This document shows positions 53,346-63,095 of a stretch of 64,000 bases of DNA, in pieces (position 1 is the stretch's first letter; every line of letters begins with the position of its first letter). Made by a program: the position numbers and the translations under genes. The stretch comes from Pseudomonas parakoreensis (GTDB lineage Bacteria; Pseudomonadota; Gammaproteobacteria; Pseudomonadales; Pseudomonadaceae). The notes beneath the pieces are model-generated. The model did no database searches. It worked only from the letters and a program-made list of their open reading frames with translations, and was not told the DNA's origin. The stretch is taken from the NCBI RefSeq assembly GCF_021602155.1, contig NZ_BQHY01000002.1, positions 1 through 64,000 on the forward strand. The letters run 5' to 3'.

Positions 53346-54806
53346 ATGAGCACGATCCATGATCAGGCAATGAACTATGTCTACCAGCAAGTACTGCAAC
53401 GTTTGCTGAGTTTCTTTTCCAGAGCCGAACGCACTGCACTGCAGCTCCTGATCCAGCGGCTGATGGTCGCCGCCGGCGGAGCGGAACGCATGGGTGACTA
53501 CAAGGTTCTGGTGTCCCCCTCCGGTACTCGCGACAGCTGCTATACCCTGGCGTTGCTGCGTGCCGCTCAACTGAGTATCGCCGGCCGCGCCCCGGCCACT
53601 TTCAAGTTGCGTGTCGCCATCCTGCGCAGCGGCGGCATGGGCGGTGCCCCACTCGACAATCTGCACCGCAGCTTTGCTGCACTGTTTCTTTACGATGACC
53701 CGCGGGTCGAATTGCTGATGGTGGATCACCGTCAAGTACTGCCGTTCAATCACCTGAAATCACCTGACAAGGAGAGTGCGGACGCCAATCGCATCAATCT
53801 ACTGATGATGGGGCACCGCCGGGCGAGGGACGAGCAGCTTGAATTGTGGGACGACGTTTGCCTGGCGCGGGCCGAGTTTTGCGGCCAGATTGCCCGCTGG
53901 AACAATGGAGTTGACGCCTGGGTTGCCAGTGAGTCGCCGCGGCGCCAGAAGCAATTCATCAATGATCTCGCGCGAGCGGTGCAGAAAGCCGGCCTGGAGG
54001 CTCCGCCATCCAATGCCGTTTCATTCGATGATTTGTTCGCGATCCTCGACGGCCTGGGGGGGGATCTGTATCGCGGTCTTTACGCCGAATCCGAACTATT
54101 GCGCTGGCGTCCCGAAGACGGATTCGAGTCGTGCCGTCGCACTACATTCCTCGATATTCACGACATGGCAGTGGGCAAGCTGGAGGAGCGCTGGCCGTTG
54201 CTTAGCGAGTTTCTCGGGTTTCAGGCGGAGGAATGGGTGTTTCATCAGGGCGAAGGTGAATACGCCGATCCTTTGATTGAGGCTCATCTTCGCGGTCTTG
54301 AGGCCGAGTTCATTGACGGAAGCGGTTATGAATGCGGTTTTGCGGAACATGTTCAGCGCATGCTGGTAAAAATGCAGCAAATGCAGGTGCCGGATCCGGT
54401 TTGTGAACAGATGATCGCGAGGCTAGGGTTACAGCAGACTGAGGTATTGCGTGAAGCGGCGGCAACAGCATTGCACAAGACCTATGGTCTGAACGAAGCG
54501 CAATGGGTGTGTTTGCTGTTCACGCCGTTCATCGAACGGGGGGCCGGGCTTGAACGGTTTCTGCGCAGCTGTCATCCCGGCATGCTGGTGGCATTGCCCG
54601 ATTTGCACCGGGCAATGCAAGGGCTGCACGGCCCCGAGCAAGTGTTGCAATGGATGACGGATGTCAGTGGGCTGCCAGTCAGTCTGATCGGTCATCTCTA
54701 TGCCATGGAGCCGTTGCCGATCCGTGGTGCTGGCCGGTCGGCAGGAGAGGCGGCGGATGCTGGTAATGCCGACACCGGTGTGAGTAGCCGGTCAGCGGAG
54801 CGCTGA
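53346..54806 (+). CDS. Uncharacterised protein, 486 aa
   Basis: A soluble protein without signal peptide, membrane helix or recognisable motif. The first half is mixed alpha/beta (YKVLVSPSGTRDSCYTLALL, FKLRVAILRSGGMGGAPLDN, DDPRVELLMVDHRQVLPF). The second half is helical (FAEHVQRMLVKMQQMQVPDP, LREAAATALHKTYGLNEAQW). The last 30 residues are low-complexity. It ends 48 bp before a MocR-type regulator gene in the same orientation, so the two may form an operon. I do not recognise the family and offer no function. Confidence 0.8.
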   Translation: MSTIHDQAMNYVYQQVLQRLLSFFSRAERTALQLLIQRLMVAAGGAERMGDYKVLVSPSGTRDSCYTLALLRAAQLSIAGRAPATFKLRVAILRSGGMGGAPLDNLHRSFAALFLYDDPRVELLMVDHRQVLPFNHLKSPDKESADANRINLLMMGHRRARDEQLELWDDVCLARAEFCGQIARWNNGVDAWVASESPRRQKQFINDLARAVQKAGLEAPPSNAVSFDDLFAILDGLGGDLYRGLYAESELLRWRPEDGFESCRRTTFLDIHDMAVGKLEERWPLLSEFLGFQAEEWVFHQGEGEYADPLIEAHLRGLEAEFIDGSGYECGFAEHVQRMLVKMQQMQVPDPVCEQMIARLGLQQTEVLREAAATALHKTYGLNEAQWVCLLFTPFIERGAGLERFLRSCHPGMLVALPDLHRAMQGLHGPEQVLQWMTDVSGLPVSLIGHLYAMEPLPIRGAGRSAGEAADAGNADTGVSSRSAER

Positions 54807-54854
54807 GGTGAGCGATGCATCTTTCAGGACCCCCGTCGTCCCGGCATCGGGATC

Positions 54855-56255
54855 ATGAGGGTTGTACGAGAGCCTGGTTTCGCTTATCAGGCCGTCTATC
54901 GTTACCTGATGCGATTGATGGCGGAGACGGCTGGTGATGACAACACCAGGCTACCTTCGCTGCGTCAGCTGGCAGAGCGTCTGAACGTGTCGATTTCGAC
55001 CATTCAATACGCTTATTCGTTGCTGGAGAAGGAAGGGCGGGTCTATTCAGTTGCCAAGTCCGGGTATTACGCCCGGGCATCAGCAGGGCTGTCGTCTCCA
55101 GTCATTGGCAATGACCTGCTTGAAACGCTCTACATCAATACGCGGCGCCCGGGAATGCGGCTGTTGAGCGCCGAAGACCCGGTCTCCGTGCAATCGCTGG
55201 ACAGCCCGTTGCTCTTACTCGAACGCGAACTGCTACGGCAATATCCCCGGCAATCAACGCTGGTTGACCAGCCTTGCGGCGAGCTTGAATTACGCGGAGT
55301 CGTGGCAGCCCGCTATACCACTTCACCGCAGCAGTGCTGGCACGCCGAAGATGTCTACATCGGTGCGGATCTGCGCGGGGTGCTGGAAATTCTGGTTGCC
55401 GTTCTGAAGCTGAAACATGCAACGGTCCTGGTCGAGTCGCCCTGTGACTGGGTCATACTGCGGCTGCTTCAGGCTGCAGAGGTACGCGTAATCGAATTGC
55501 CGCTGCAGGCCTGCGGCGGGCTGGAACCGCAGCGCCTGGAAGCGCTGCTCAATACTGAAGATGTCAGGTTGATTGTGCTTTCTTCGGGGTTGTGCATGCC
55601 GCGTGGCACACAGGTTCCTGCAGATAATCGCAGCCGCATCGCCGGGTTGCTTGTCAAGCACGGCACCTGGGTGCTGGAAAACGATTGTTATGGTGAACTC
55701 AGCGAAGCAATGGACGGCGGGTGCCTGCGTGACTTGCTGGATCCTGAACGGCTGATGGTTTTCTCCACGTTCGAGAAATTCATGGGGATCGAAGCACCTT
55801 ACGGGGTTGTGTTGTCGCGCCAATGGAAGAGCGAACTACTGCGGCATTTTCTGATGCGTTCGTTCCGACTGTCACCCATCCGCCAGAAAGCGATCGCTCG
55901 ACTGTATGGAAACGGTCGGATCGATCAGCATCTGCATGTCCTTCGTCGGCTGCTCAGGGAGCGTCGGGCGCCCATGATCCACTTGCTGCGCGAGCGCTTG
56001 AGCGATGCACTGCAGGTCGTTGAGCCGCAGGGCGGTGCAACCGTCTGGGTGCGAGCAAAGCGTCCGGTGGACATGCGCGATGTATTTCAGCGCCTGCTCA
56101 GACAGCAGGTTCTGATCGCGCCGGGAGAGCTGTTCAGCTTGCAGGGTTTGCACCGTCGGCATCTGCGTCTGAACCTACTGGATCAGGGGGAAACCGGCTT
56201 GAGCGGAGCGATTGCAATGCTCGGGGATGCATTGCGCCTGGCCGCCGTGGAATGA
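54855..56255 (+). CDS. MocR-family regulator (GntR HTH plus aminotransferase fold)
   Basis: A 466-residue fusion. Residues 10-80 form a GntR winged helix (TRLPSLRQLAERLNVSISTIQYAYSLLEKEGRVY). From about 110 to the end it has a fold-type I PLP-dependent aminotransferase-like domain (VLENDCYGELSE with the Asp that binds PLP nitrogen, and Lys in MVFSTFEKFMGIEAPYG). MocR proteins bind PLP or amino-compound adducts and control a neighbouring gene, often divergent. Here no aminotransferase target is adjacent; the unknown gene just upstream is the likeliest partner. Confidence 0.88.
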   Translation: MRVVREPGFAYQAVYRYLMRLMAETAGDDNTRLPSLRQLAERLNVSISTIQYAYSLLEKEGRVYSVAKSGYYARASAGLSSPVIGNDLLETLYINTRRPGMRLLSAEDPVSVQSLDSPLLLLERELLRQYPRQSTLVDQPCGELELRGVVAARYTTSPQQCWHAEDVYIGADLRGVLEILVAVLKLKHATVLVESPCDWVILRLLQAAEVRVIELPLQACGGLEPQRLEALLNTEDVRLIVLSSGLCMPRGTQVPADNRSRIAGLLVKHGTWVLENDCYGELSEAMDGGCLRDLLDPERLMVFSTFEKFMGIEAPYGVVLSRQWKSELLRHFLMRSFRLSPIRQKAIARLYGNGRIDQHLHVLRRLLRERRAPMIHLLRERLSDALQVVEPQGGATVWVRAKRPVDMRDVFQRLLRQQVLIAPGELFSLQGLHRRHLRLNLLDQGETGLSGAIAMLGDALRLAAVE

Positions 56256-56351
56256 ACGTTGTAAACCGTCGGATAGATCCCGTCGCGCTGTGGTCGAACT
56301 GCCAGTAAACTGCGCTGTATTTCCTGAACCACTCTATTTCAGAGGTTTTGC

Positions 56352-57998
56352 ATGACTATCAGTCCTTTTGCGGGCAAACCGGCACCGGCAGAATTGTTGG
56401 TCGACATCCCGCGACTGGTAACGGCTTATTACACCGGCCAACCGGACGCTTCGATTTCCACCCAGCGTGTGGCGTTTGGTACTTCCGGGCATCGGGGCAG
56501 CTCCTTTGACCTGAGCTTCAATGAGTGGCACGTTCTGGCGATCAGCCAGGCGATCTGCCTGTACCGCGAAGCACAGGGCATTGATGGCCCGTTGTTTGTC
56601 GGTATCGACACTCACGCACTGTCGACCCCCGCCGGAGCCAGTGCGCTGGAGGTGCTGGCAGCCAACGGCGTGACCGTGATGATCGCCGAAGGCGACGAAT
56701 ACACGCCGACGCCGGCGGTTTCGCATGCGATTCTCTGCTACAACCGTGGCCGTACTTCTGGCCTGGCCGATGGCATCGTCATCACGCCGTCGCACAACCC
56801 GCCACAAAGTGGTGGTTACAAATACAACCCTACCAATGGCGGCCCGGCTGACACCCATATCACCAAGTGGATCGAAGCCAAAGCCAACGAACTGCTGGCC
56901 AACAAGCTGGCGGGTGTCAAACGCATCAGCTACGAGCAGGCGCTCAAGGCGAGCACCACGCACCGGCATGACTACCTCAATACCTACGTCGCCGACCTGA
57001 TCAACGTGATCGACTTCGATGCCATTCGTGGCGCCAAATTGCGCCTGGGTGTCGATCCGCTGGGTGGAGCAGGGGTGCGTTACTGGTCGGCGATTGCCGA
57101 GCATTATCGTCTTGATCTGGACGTTGTTAACAAACAGGTCGATTCGACGTTTCGCTTCATGACGGTCGATTGGGACGGTCAGATTCGCATGGACCCATCG
57201 TCCAGCCATGCGATGCAAGGGTTGATCGGTCTCAAGGAACGTTACGACGTGGCGTTCGCCTGCGACCCGGATCACGACCGTCATGGCATTGTTACGCCTT
57301 CAGGCGGTCTGCTGGCACCGAACAACTATCTGGCGGTATCCATCGATTACCTGTTCCAGAACCGCCCGCAATGGCGCGCCGACGCTGCCGTGGGTAAAAC
57401 CGTGGTCAGCAGTGGCCTGATTGATCGTGTGGCCAAGCGCTTGGGTCGGCGCTTGTACGAAGTCCCGGTCGGCTTCAAATGGTTTGCCGATGGCCTGTTC
57501 GACGGCTCATTGGGTTTTGGTGGCGAGGAGAGTGCCGGCGCTTCGTTCCTGCGCAAGGATGGCGGCGTCTGGAGCACCGACAAGGACGGCTTGATTCCAG
57601 CTCTGCTGGCGGCTGAAATGACCGCGCGTACCGGTCGTGACCCAAGCCAGGCCTATCGCGCCCTGACCGATGAGCTGGGCGAACCATTCTCGGTGCGCGT
57701 CGATGCCAAGGCCAACCCTGAGCAGAAAGCCCTGCTGAGCAAACTGTCGCCGGAGCAAGTGACGTCGACCGAACTGGCGGGCGAGAAGATTCAGAGCATT
57801 CTCAGCCATGCGCCGGGCAACGATCAGGCCATCGGCGGTTTGAAGGTGATGACCGAAAACGGTTGGTTCGCTGCACGTCCTTCCGGCACCGAAGACATCT
57901 ACAAGATCTACGCCGAAAGCTTCATTGGCGACGACCACCTGAAGCAACTGGTGGCTGAAGCGCAAACGCTGGTGGATGGTGCAATCAGCACCAAGTGA
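56352..57998 (+). CDS. pgm: Phosphoglucomutase, alpha-D-glucose-specific
   Basis: A 548-residue phosphohexomutase. The active Ser is in [19 protein letters not shown], the metal site in [13 protein letters not shown], the sugar loop in [14 protein letters not shown] and the phosphate loop in [17 protein letters not shown]. It interconverts glucose 1-phosphate and glucose 6-phosphate, linking glycolysis to glycogen, trehalose and surface polysaccharide synthesis. AGAGG precedes ATG 56352. It is monocistronic: a REP-like pair and a strong terminator follow. Confidence 0.96.
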   Translation: MTISPFAGKPAPAELLVDIPRLVTAYYTGQPDASISTQRVAFGTSGHRGSSFDLSFNEWHVLAISQAICLYREAQGIDGPLFVGIDTHALSTPAGASALEVLAANGVTVMIAEGDEYTPTPAVSHAILCYNRGRTSGLADGIVITPSHNPPQSGGYKYNPTNGGPADTHITKWIEAKANELLANKLAGVKRISYEQALKASTTHRHDYLNTYVADLINVIDFDAIRGAKLRLGVDPLGGAGVRYWSAIAEHYRLDLDVVNKQVDSTFRFMTVDWDGQIRMDPSSSHAMQGLIGLKERYDVAFACDPDHDRHGIVTPSGGLLAPNNYLAVSIDYLFQNRPQWRADAAVGKTVVSSGLIDRVAKRLGRRLYEVPVGFKWFADGLFDGSLGFGGEESAGASFLRKDGGVWSTDKDGLIPALLAAEMTARTGRDPSQAYRALTDELGEPFSVRVDAKANPEQKALLSKLSPEQVTSTELAGEKIQSILSHAPGNDQAIGGLKVMTENGWFAARPSGTEDIYKIYAESFIGDDHLKQLVAEAQTLVDGAISTK

Positions 57999-58020
57999 TC
58001 TTCAGGGAGGTGAGTTCTTC

Positions 58021-58122
58021 CTGTGGCGAGGGGATTTATCCCCGATGGACTGCGTAGCAGTCCGCTCCATTGAAAAGACGGCCGCTTTGCGGTCTATCGG
58101 GGATGAATCCCCTCGCTACAAC
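58021..58122. repeat. Inverted repeat pair (GTGGCGAGGGGATTTATCCCC type)
   Basis: Two facing copies: TGTGGCGAGGGGATTTATCC at 58022 and the inverse ending GGGGATGAATCCCCTCGCTACA at about 58120. Between them are two smaller hairpins (GACTGCGTAGCAGTC and GACGGCCGCTTTGCGGTC). This is a third, distinct family of short interspersed Pseudomonas palindromes, here after pgm. Confidence 0.88.
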
Positions 58123-58154
58123 AAAAGGGCGACTGTAATGGTCGCCCTTTTTTT
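58123..58154 (+). terminator. Bidirectional terminator between pgm and the pirin gene
   Basis: AAAAGGGCGAC (58123-58133) pairs with GTCGCCCTTTT (58141-58151) around a 7-nt loop, with a T-run on the plus strand and an A-run on the other side, so it serves both convergent genes. Confidence 0.9.
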
Positions 58155-58171
58155 GCCTGCAAATCAGCCGA

Positions 58172-58867
58172 TCAAGCCAGATCCACCAAAACGATTTCGC
58201 TGTCTTCGAGTGCCGTCACCATCAGCACCGCCTCCTGCTCGACGGCAACGCCATCTCGAGCTTGTGCACGCAAGCCATTGACTTCAATCAGGCCGGTGGC
58301 GGGCACCAGATACGCACGGCGTCCTGCATCCAGTTGATATTCAGCTGTTTCGCCCGCCTTTAGGTTGGCTGCGACCAGTCGCGCATCGGCGCGAATGCGC
58401 AAGCTCTGATCATCGCCTTCTTTGCCGCTGGCCAGGGTGACAAAGCCTTCGCGCTGACCTTTGGGGAACGGTTTGGCACCCCACGATGGCGGCGCCCCGG
58501 TTTCCGTCGGCAGAATCCAGATCTGAAAGATTCGGGTCTCCTTGTCTTCCAGGTTGTACTCACTGTGCGCAATGCCGGTACCGGCGCTCATGACCTGTAC
58601 GTCGCCGGCTTCGGTACGGCCCTTGTTGCCGAGGTTGTCCTGGTGGGTAATCGCACCTTCACGCACGTAGGTGATGATTTCCATGTCGCGGTGCGGATGT
58701 AACGGGAACCCGGTGCCGGCGGCGATCACGTCGTCATTCCACACCCGCAGATTGCCCCAGTTCATGCGTTGCGGGTCGTAGTATTCGGCGAACGAAAAGT
58801 GGTGATGGGCATCCAGCCAGCCGTGATGAGCGCCGCCCAGTGTGTTGAATGGTCTGAGTTCAAGCAT
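58172..58867 (-). CDS. Pirin-family bicupin protein
   Basis: A 231-residue pirin of the YhhW type. Its N-terminal cupin carries the metal ligands HPHRDMEIITYV and GIAHSEYN, with a second, degenerate cupin C-terminal. YhhW and some pirins have quercetin 2,3-dioxygenase activity, but the physiological role in bacteria is mostly unknown. The short spacing to the terminator and the 280-bp upstream gap indicate a single-gene unit. Confidence 0.92.
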   Translation of the reverse strand: MLELRPFNTLGGAHHGWLDAHHHFSFAEYYDPQRMNWGNLRVWNDDVIAAGTGFPLHPHRDMEIITYVREGAITHQDNLGNKGRTEAGDVQVMSAGTGIAHSEYNLEDKETRIFQIWILPTETGAPPSWGAKPFPKGQREGFVTLASGKEGDDQSLRIRADARLVAANLKAGETAEYQLDAGRRAYLVPATGLIEVNGLRAQARDGVAVEQEAVLMVTALEDSEIVLVDLA

Positions 58868-59146
58868 GATCGTCTCCTCTAAAGGTCCGTCATGGGGCGT
58901 AACGCCAGAGCCACGAAGCGAGACCGTCGGTTAATGACGGGCATCATCCATCAGTCAATCATCGATAAAAAGCGTAAAAAGTGCGGCATTCTCATCGAAT
59001 CCGTTGATGGGAAGCTGGCTCGAAACGATCTCACCCCACTTTCATTTCATCGCCTAAACCTATGAGCTGTAAGCATTTCGCTAGAACTCAGGGGCAAATA
59101 AAGACACCATAGCCCCCAACAGCCTCACACACTGGAGCCCCTCAGC

Positions 59147-61621
59147 GTGGCGCAACACACTCCCGATCTGCCTCCCGAACTCCGTCCACTGGCCGAGATG
59201 CCATGGTTCAAGCGTCTGGCCGCGCGTTTCTTCGGCCACGGCCTGACGCGCTTGCGCGCTCAACACCGCGCGTCATGGTTGCATGGTCAGGCTGACGGCT
59301 TTCGCAGTGGCCACACCGCTGGTGTGGAGTACGGCTTCAAGGAGGGCAAACTCGAAGGCCTGGAGGAGGGTCGGCAAGTGCTGTTGATTCGTGACAGTCG
59401 CAGCACCGAACATCGTCCGCCGAACGTGGACAATCATTTGTTCGACGACTGGCGCCTGCCCCTCAGTGCCGAGCTGAAGAAGCGTATGAAGGCCGATGTG
59501 GCGCGCTTGCTGCCCGAACATGCTCAGCCAAGCGCCGCGCAATGGAAAATGATTTTCAGTGATACGCCTTCGACCTCGGTGATTGCCGGTGCCGGAGCGG
59601 GCAAATCGACGACGCTGGTACTAAGGATTCTGTTGCTCACTCACTACCTGGGCTTTGAACTTGATTCGATGACCGTGGTGACCTTCACCCGCGAGTCTCG
59701 CAAGGACTTCATCAACAAACTGATCGAATTGTTTGCGCTCTGGGGTTTAGCCCTGAGCCTGAAACAGGCGCGGGAACTGGTGCGCACCTTTCACTCGCGG
59801 ATTCTGCCGATGGTGCGCAGTCTGCCGGGATTTGAGCGCTTGCAGGCGTTCGAGAACCTCAGCGACCGAATTCAGGGTGCTGACGAAGAGGTCGACAGCA
59901 ATCCATTCGATTTGCGGATCAACGACGCTCAGCGCCGCCAGCTCAATGCCTGTTACCACCGGTTGTTCACGGAAGACGAGCGTTTCCGTCAGCTCATTCA
60001 GCCGTTGGCCAAGGCGGGTTTGCAGCTCAAGGAGCTGGAACGCGATCACCCGGACGTGCAAAAGCGCATGGCGGTGACAGAGTTGGCGGCCAAGCGCGAT
60101 GAAGAGCTGTGCGATGCCATCGAAGACTTGTGGTTTCGCGCAGGCGCCTGGCCGATCAAAGGCATCGAGCCCAGCCGGCAGACGTTCGAGATCAACGGTT
60201 CGACCTTTCACTGCCATGGCTACATTCCCAGCCTCGATGCCTGGGTGATGCTCGGGTTCGATCCTCGGGAAAACCCGCAGATCTGCCGACCCAACGCCAG
60301 GCTCGGAGTGCGCGCCGAGTGGGCAGTCAAGCGCACCCTGTTTCAAGCTTTCTGTCGTAAGCCATTGATTTGGTTGGATAGTTACGAAGCTTCGAAGCGG
60401 GTCTTGTCGACGTTGGCAGGCGACGCGAGCGCCGGTCCAGGCTTCGATTACAAGGTCAAAGGTGAGCTGGTTTCGGCGCCGCTGCTGGACTGCTTTGTCG
60501 CGGCGGCCGGCTTCATCGAAAACCTCGGGCTGGACGTGCCGGACGCTGTCGGCCGGATGAGTTTCGCCAAGGACGATCCGGACCGGTTCTTCTTCGAGGC
60601 GCTGAGCCTGTTCTGGCGTGCCCTGGAGGATCATTTGCTCGATCAGAAGCCGCCGGTGATGACCTATAACCGGATGTTTGCGCTGTTCAGCGAACATTCG
60701 CCAGAGAACCTCAAACTGCTCAGTGACGAGCTGCTGCGCCCCATGTCGCACTTGATGATCGACGAGTTTCAGGACGTTTCGCCGCAAATCGTCTCCTGGA
60801 TTCGTGCCAGTCTGGCGGAAATCCGCAGTCGTGGCCCGGCGATGCATGTTGGGCGGGGCGCACAGCGTTCGTCGTTGCTGTGTGTGGGCGATGACTGGCA
60901 GTCGATCTACGGCTGGCGTGGCAGTTCGCCGAGTTATTTCATGGAATTCAACAAGGAATTCCCTTCACCGGGCACTACACGGGTGATGCTCAGCGACAAT
61001 TATCGCAGTCATCAACACATCATCGATGCCGCTGAACACATCGTCCGTGCGGCGCCGGCAATCCCGGGCAAAAAAGCCAAAGCCAGCGGCGCCCCCAAGG
61101 CCTTGTGGCCGGTGAGCGTGCTGGAGCGCGATGATCAGGCTTTGGGGCAGCGCTTGGCCGAACACTATAATCGCGGCGATTCAATCTTGATGCTGTATCG
61201 AAAAGGTAGCGATAAGTCGTTGATTGAACAGCATATTCATTCTGTAGTTAATGTTGATTCGAGCTTGCCGTACGAAGCGCGACGCCTGAAACAGCTGACT
61301 TACCACAGTGCCAAGGGACTGCAAGCCGATGCGGTGTTTCTGCTGGGTGACTGCCAGCACCTGACCAGTTCTCCGTACAAGAACCAGGTGTATCGCATGG
61401 CCGGCCTGGGCAAGGCTGGCGACAGTGAGCCCTATGACACGGCGCAGAAGGACGAAATATTGCGGCTGGCCTACGTCGGCATCACCCGGGCGGTCAGCCA
61501 TTGCTATTGGTACGTCGAGCCGCAGGACACTCAGTCAGTCAATATGCCGAGAGCGTCTGACCGGGTGGCCCAAGACAAGGCATTCTTCGTCGATCATCGT
61601 AAGCAGCCGCAAACCGCGTGA
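59147..61621 (+). CDS. UvrD/Rep-family superfamily I helicase
   Basis: An 824-residue SF1A helicase. Walker A is AGAGAGKST (about 147-155), motif Ia VVTFTRESRKDF, motif II DEFQD (about 539-543), motif III GDDWQSIYGWRG, motif IV LSDNYRSH, motif V TYHSAKGLQADAVFLLGD, motif VI YVGITRAV. The first 110 residues are an extra basic/glycine-repeat domain (GQADGFRSGHTAGVEYGF), and a long insert lies between motifs Ia and II, as in helicase IV-like enzymes. It translocates 3'-5' on single-stranded DNA. GTG 59147 has GGAG upstream. A terminator follows the stop. No nuclease partner is next to it. Confidence 0.9.
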   Translation: MAQHTPDLPPELRPLAEMPWFKRLAARFFGHGLTRLRAQHRASWLHGQADGFRSGHTAGVEYGFKEGKLEGLEEGRQVLLIRDSRSTEHRPPNVDNHLFDDWRLPLSAELKKRMKADVARLLPEHAQPSAAQWKMIFSDTPSTSVIAGAGAGKSTTLVLRILLLTHYLGFELDSMTVVTFTRESRKDFINKLIELFALWGLALSLKQARELVRTFHSRILPMVRSLPGFERLQAFENLSDRIQGADEEVDSNPFDLRINDAQRRQLNACYHRLFTEDERFRQLIQPLAKAGLQLKELERDHPDVQKRMAVTELAAKRDEELCDAIEDLWFRAGAWPIKGIEPSRQTFEINGSTFHCHGYIPSLDAWVMLGFDPRENPQICRPNARLGVRAEWAVKRTLFQAFCRKPLIWLDSYEASKRVLSTLAGDASAGPGFDYKVKGELVSAPLLDCFVAAAGFIENLGLDVPDAVGRMSFAKDDPDRFFFEALSLFWRALEDHLLDQKPPVMTYNRMFALFSEHSPENLKLLSDELLRPMSHLMIDEFQDVSPQIVSWIRASLAEIRSRGPAMHVGRGAQRSSLLCVGDDWQSIYGWRGSSPSYFMEFNKEFPSPGTTRVMLSDNYRSHQHIIDAAEHIVRAAPAIPGKKAKASGAPKALWPVSVLERDDQALGQRLAEHYNRGDSILMLYRKGSDKSLIEQHIHSVVNVDSSLPYEARRLKQLTYHSAKGLQADAVFLLGDCQHLTSSPYKNQVYRMAGLGKAGDSEPYDTAQKDEILRLAYVGITRAVSHCYWYVEPQDTQSVNMPRASDRVAQDKAFFVDHRKQPQTA

Positions 61622-61644
61622 TGCACGCCCACACGCTCACGCAC

Positions 61645-61675
61645 AAAAAAGCCCGCCGGAATTGGCGGGCTTTTT
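61645..61675 (+). terminator. Bidirectional terminator after the helicase gene
   Basis: GCCCGCC (61651-61657) pairs with GGCGGGC (61664-61670) around a 6-nt loop, flanked by AAAAAA and TTTTT, so it ends both the helicase gene and the convergent DUF1652 gene. Confidence 0.92.
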
Positions 61676-61691
61676 CATTAAAAACAAAAGG

Positions 61692-61964
61692 TTAAGCGTA
61701 ACTCTTGAGAGACTCTGGAGGAATGAAAGTCTCCAGTTCGTCTTCCACGGCTTCAATGATTCGTTCGACATCAGCCGCGTTCATCACCGTGGCGCAGGGA
61801 ATGCCGGCGATGGCGATCATGGTTTCACCGCTGGCACGATCGAACAGTCGGGCAATCATGCTGCCCGGCGCATCCATCGTCGCTTCAAAACCCATTGGAT
61901 GAAAATGCCAGCGCATCAGCTGGCACGCGTTGGGGAAGGTGACTTTACTGGAACCTTTATTCAT
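61692..61964 (-). CDS. DUF1652 family protein
   Basis: A 90-residue protein of the Pseudomonas-restricted DUF1652 family: an N-terminal helix followed by a short beta region (ACQLMRWHFHPMGFEATMDA, MIARLFDRASGETMIAIAGI) and a C-terminal acidic helix (VERIIEAVEDELETF). Function unknown; such genes occur in many paralogous copies per genome. It is transcribed alone and ends at the shared terminator. Confidence 0.8.
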   Translation of the reverse strand: MNKGSSKVTFPNACQLMRWHFHPMGFEATMDAPGSMIARLFDRASGETMIAIAGIPCATVMNAADVERIIEAVEDELETFIPPESLKSYA

Positions 61965-62227
61965 GTGTTGCCCGCCTTCTTCATCGAGCCATTCCTTTTG
62001 CTCATGTTAGGTGGGAAGAGCCTTCATTGGCTCAACCGGTCAGTGACATTAAAAGTAGCATCCGCATGTGAATTTTCCGTGAGCTTTTTCAGTTCATTTT
62101 GCGATTGCTGCGCATTTTTTGATGTAAGTCACGCCTCATTCACTCATCGCCAAAAGGCCACTACGGTTTACTGATTGATCGTCTGGGTGAAGTTGGGCAA
62201 GCTCGGTGCTTTTGCGCAGAGCCCTTT

Positions 62228-63043
62228 ATGCATGTCGACGACGACGGCCCAGAACAGACCCCGGCCACGGCCGCTACGGTCATGCGCTATCACTTGAGCT
62301 GGAAACATCGCGACCTGGACAGCGTCATGGCGCTGTACCACCCGGACGTTCAGTACAACGATTTCTTTCAGAATCGGGTGCTCGGTTTTGATGAGTTACG
62401 TGAGTACGTGCGTGTCAGCATGCCGCGAGAATCCGACGAAGCGCTGGAGCATTGCGACCGGATCCGCGTGGATGGCAACACTGCCTACATTCAGTACGAA
62501 GTGACCTTGCGCGGTGGCGACGGACTGGTGTCGTTCCGTTCCAGTGAAGCGATCACGGTGAAGGACGGCCTGATCTGGCGGGTCAACGAATACGCCTCGC
62601 TGGTTCGCACGCCAACCGGTGGCACCGTTGCACCCAGCCAGCGTCCGGCGGTGAGTCGACTGGGCCTGTCACCGCGCCAGATCAGTTTCATGGCCGAAGA
62701 CCTGCAGCAATATTTCGAACGGCAACAGCCTTACCTCGATCCCGAGCTGGATCTGCAACGGGTGGCGAAGGAGTGCGGGTACAGCCGCAATCAGATTTCC
62801 TACCTGCTCAATCAGGTGCTGGGGCAGAGCTTCTATCGATACGTCAACCAGGCGCGCCTGCAGCACTTGCTCAAGTCACTGGATCACGCCACGCCACCGC
62901 TGCGGATCGATGAACTGGCATTTGCCGCCGGTTTCAACTCGCTGTCGGCGTTTTACAGTTGCTTTCGCCAGCACACCGGCCAGTCGCCGAAGGCCTACGC
63001 CAAACAAATTTCTTTGCGGGCACGCGCGCAAGACAGTGATTGA
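62228..63043 (+). CDS. SnoaL-like domain fused to AraC-type regulator
   Basis: A 271-residue fusion. Residues 15-130 form a SnoaL/NTF2-like domain (VMRYHLSWKHRDLDSVMALYHPDVQYND, with YASLV at its end), a fold that binds small cyclic ligands. Residues 155-265 form the AraC DNA-binding domain with two helix-turn-helices (LQRVAKECGYSRNQISYLLNQVLG; IDELAFAAGFNSLSAFYSCFRQHTG). It presumably senses a small molecule and controls the adjacent oxidoreductase gene 52 bp downstream on the same strand; that link is an inference. Confidence 0.88.
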   Translation: MHVDDDGPEQTPATAATVMRYHLSWKHRDLDSVMALYHPDVQYNDFFQNRVLGFDELREYVRVSMPRESDEALEHCDRIRVDGNTAYIQYEVTLRGGDGLVSFRSSEAITVKDGLIWRVNEYASLVRTPTGGTVAPSQRPAVSRLGLSPRQISFMAEDLQQYFERQQPYLDPELDLQRVAKECGYSRNQISYLLNQVLGQSFYRYVNQARLQHLLKSLDHATPPLRIDELAFAAGFNSLSAFYSCFRQHTGQSPKAYAKQISLRARAQDSD

Positions 63044-63095
63044 AGACTCGCACTAGGATCGACGCCATCGAAGGTTTTCAGTGGCGGAGTCTTGC

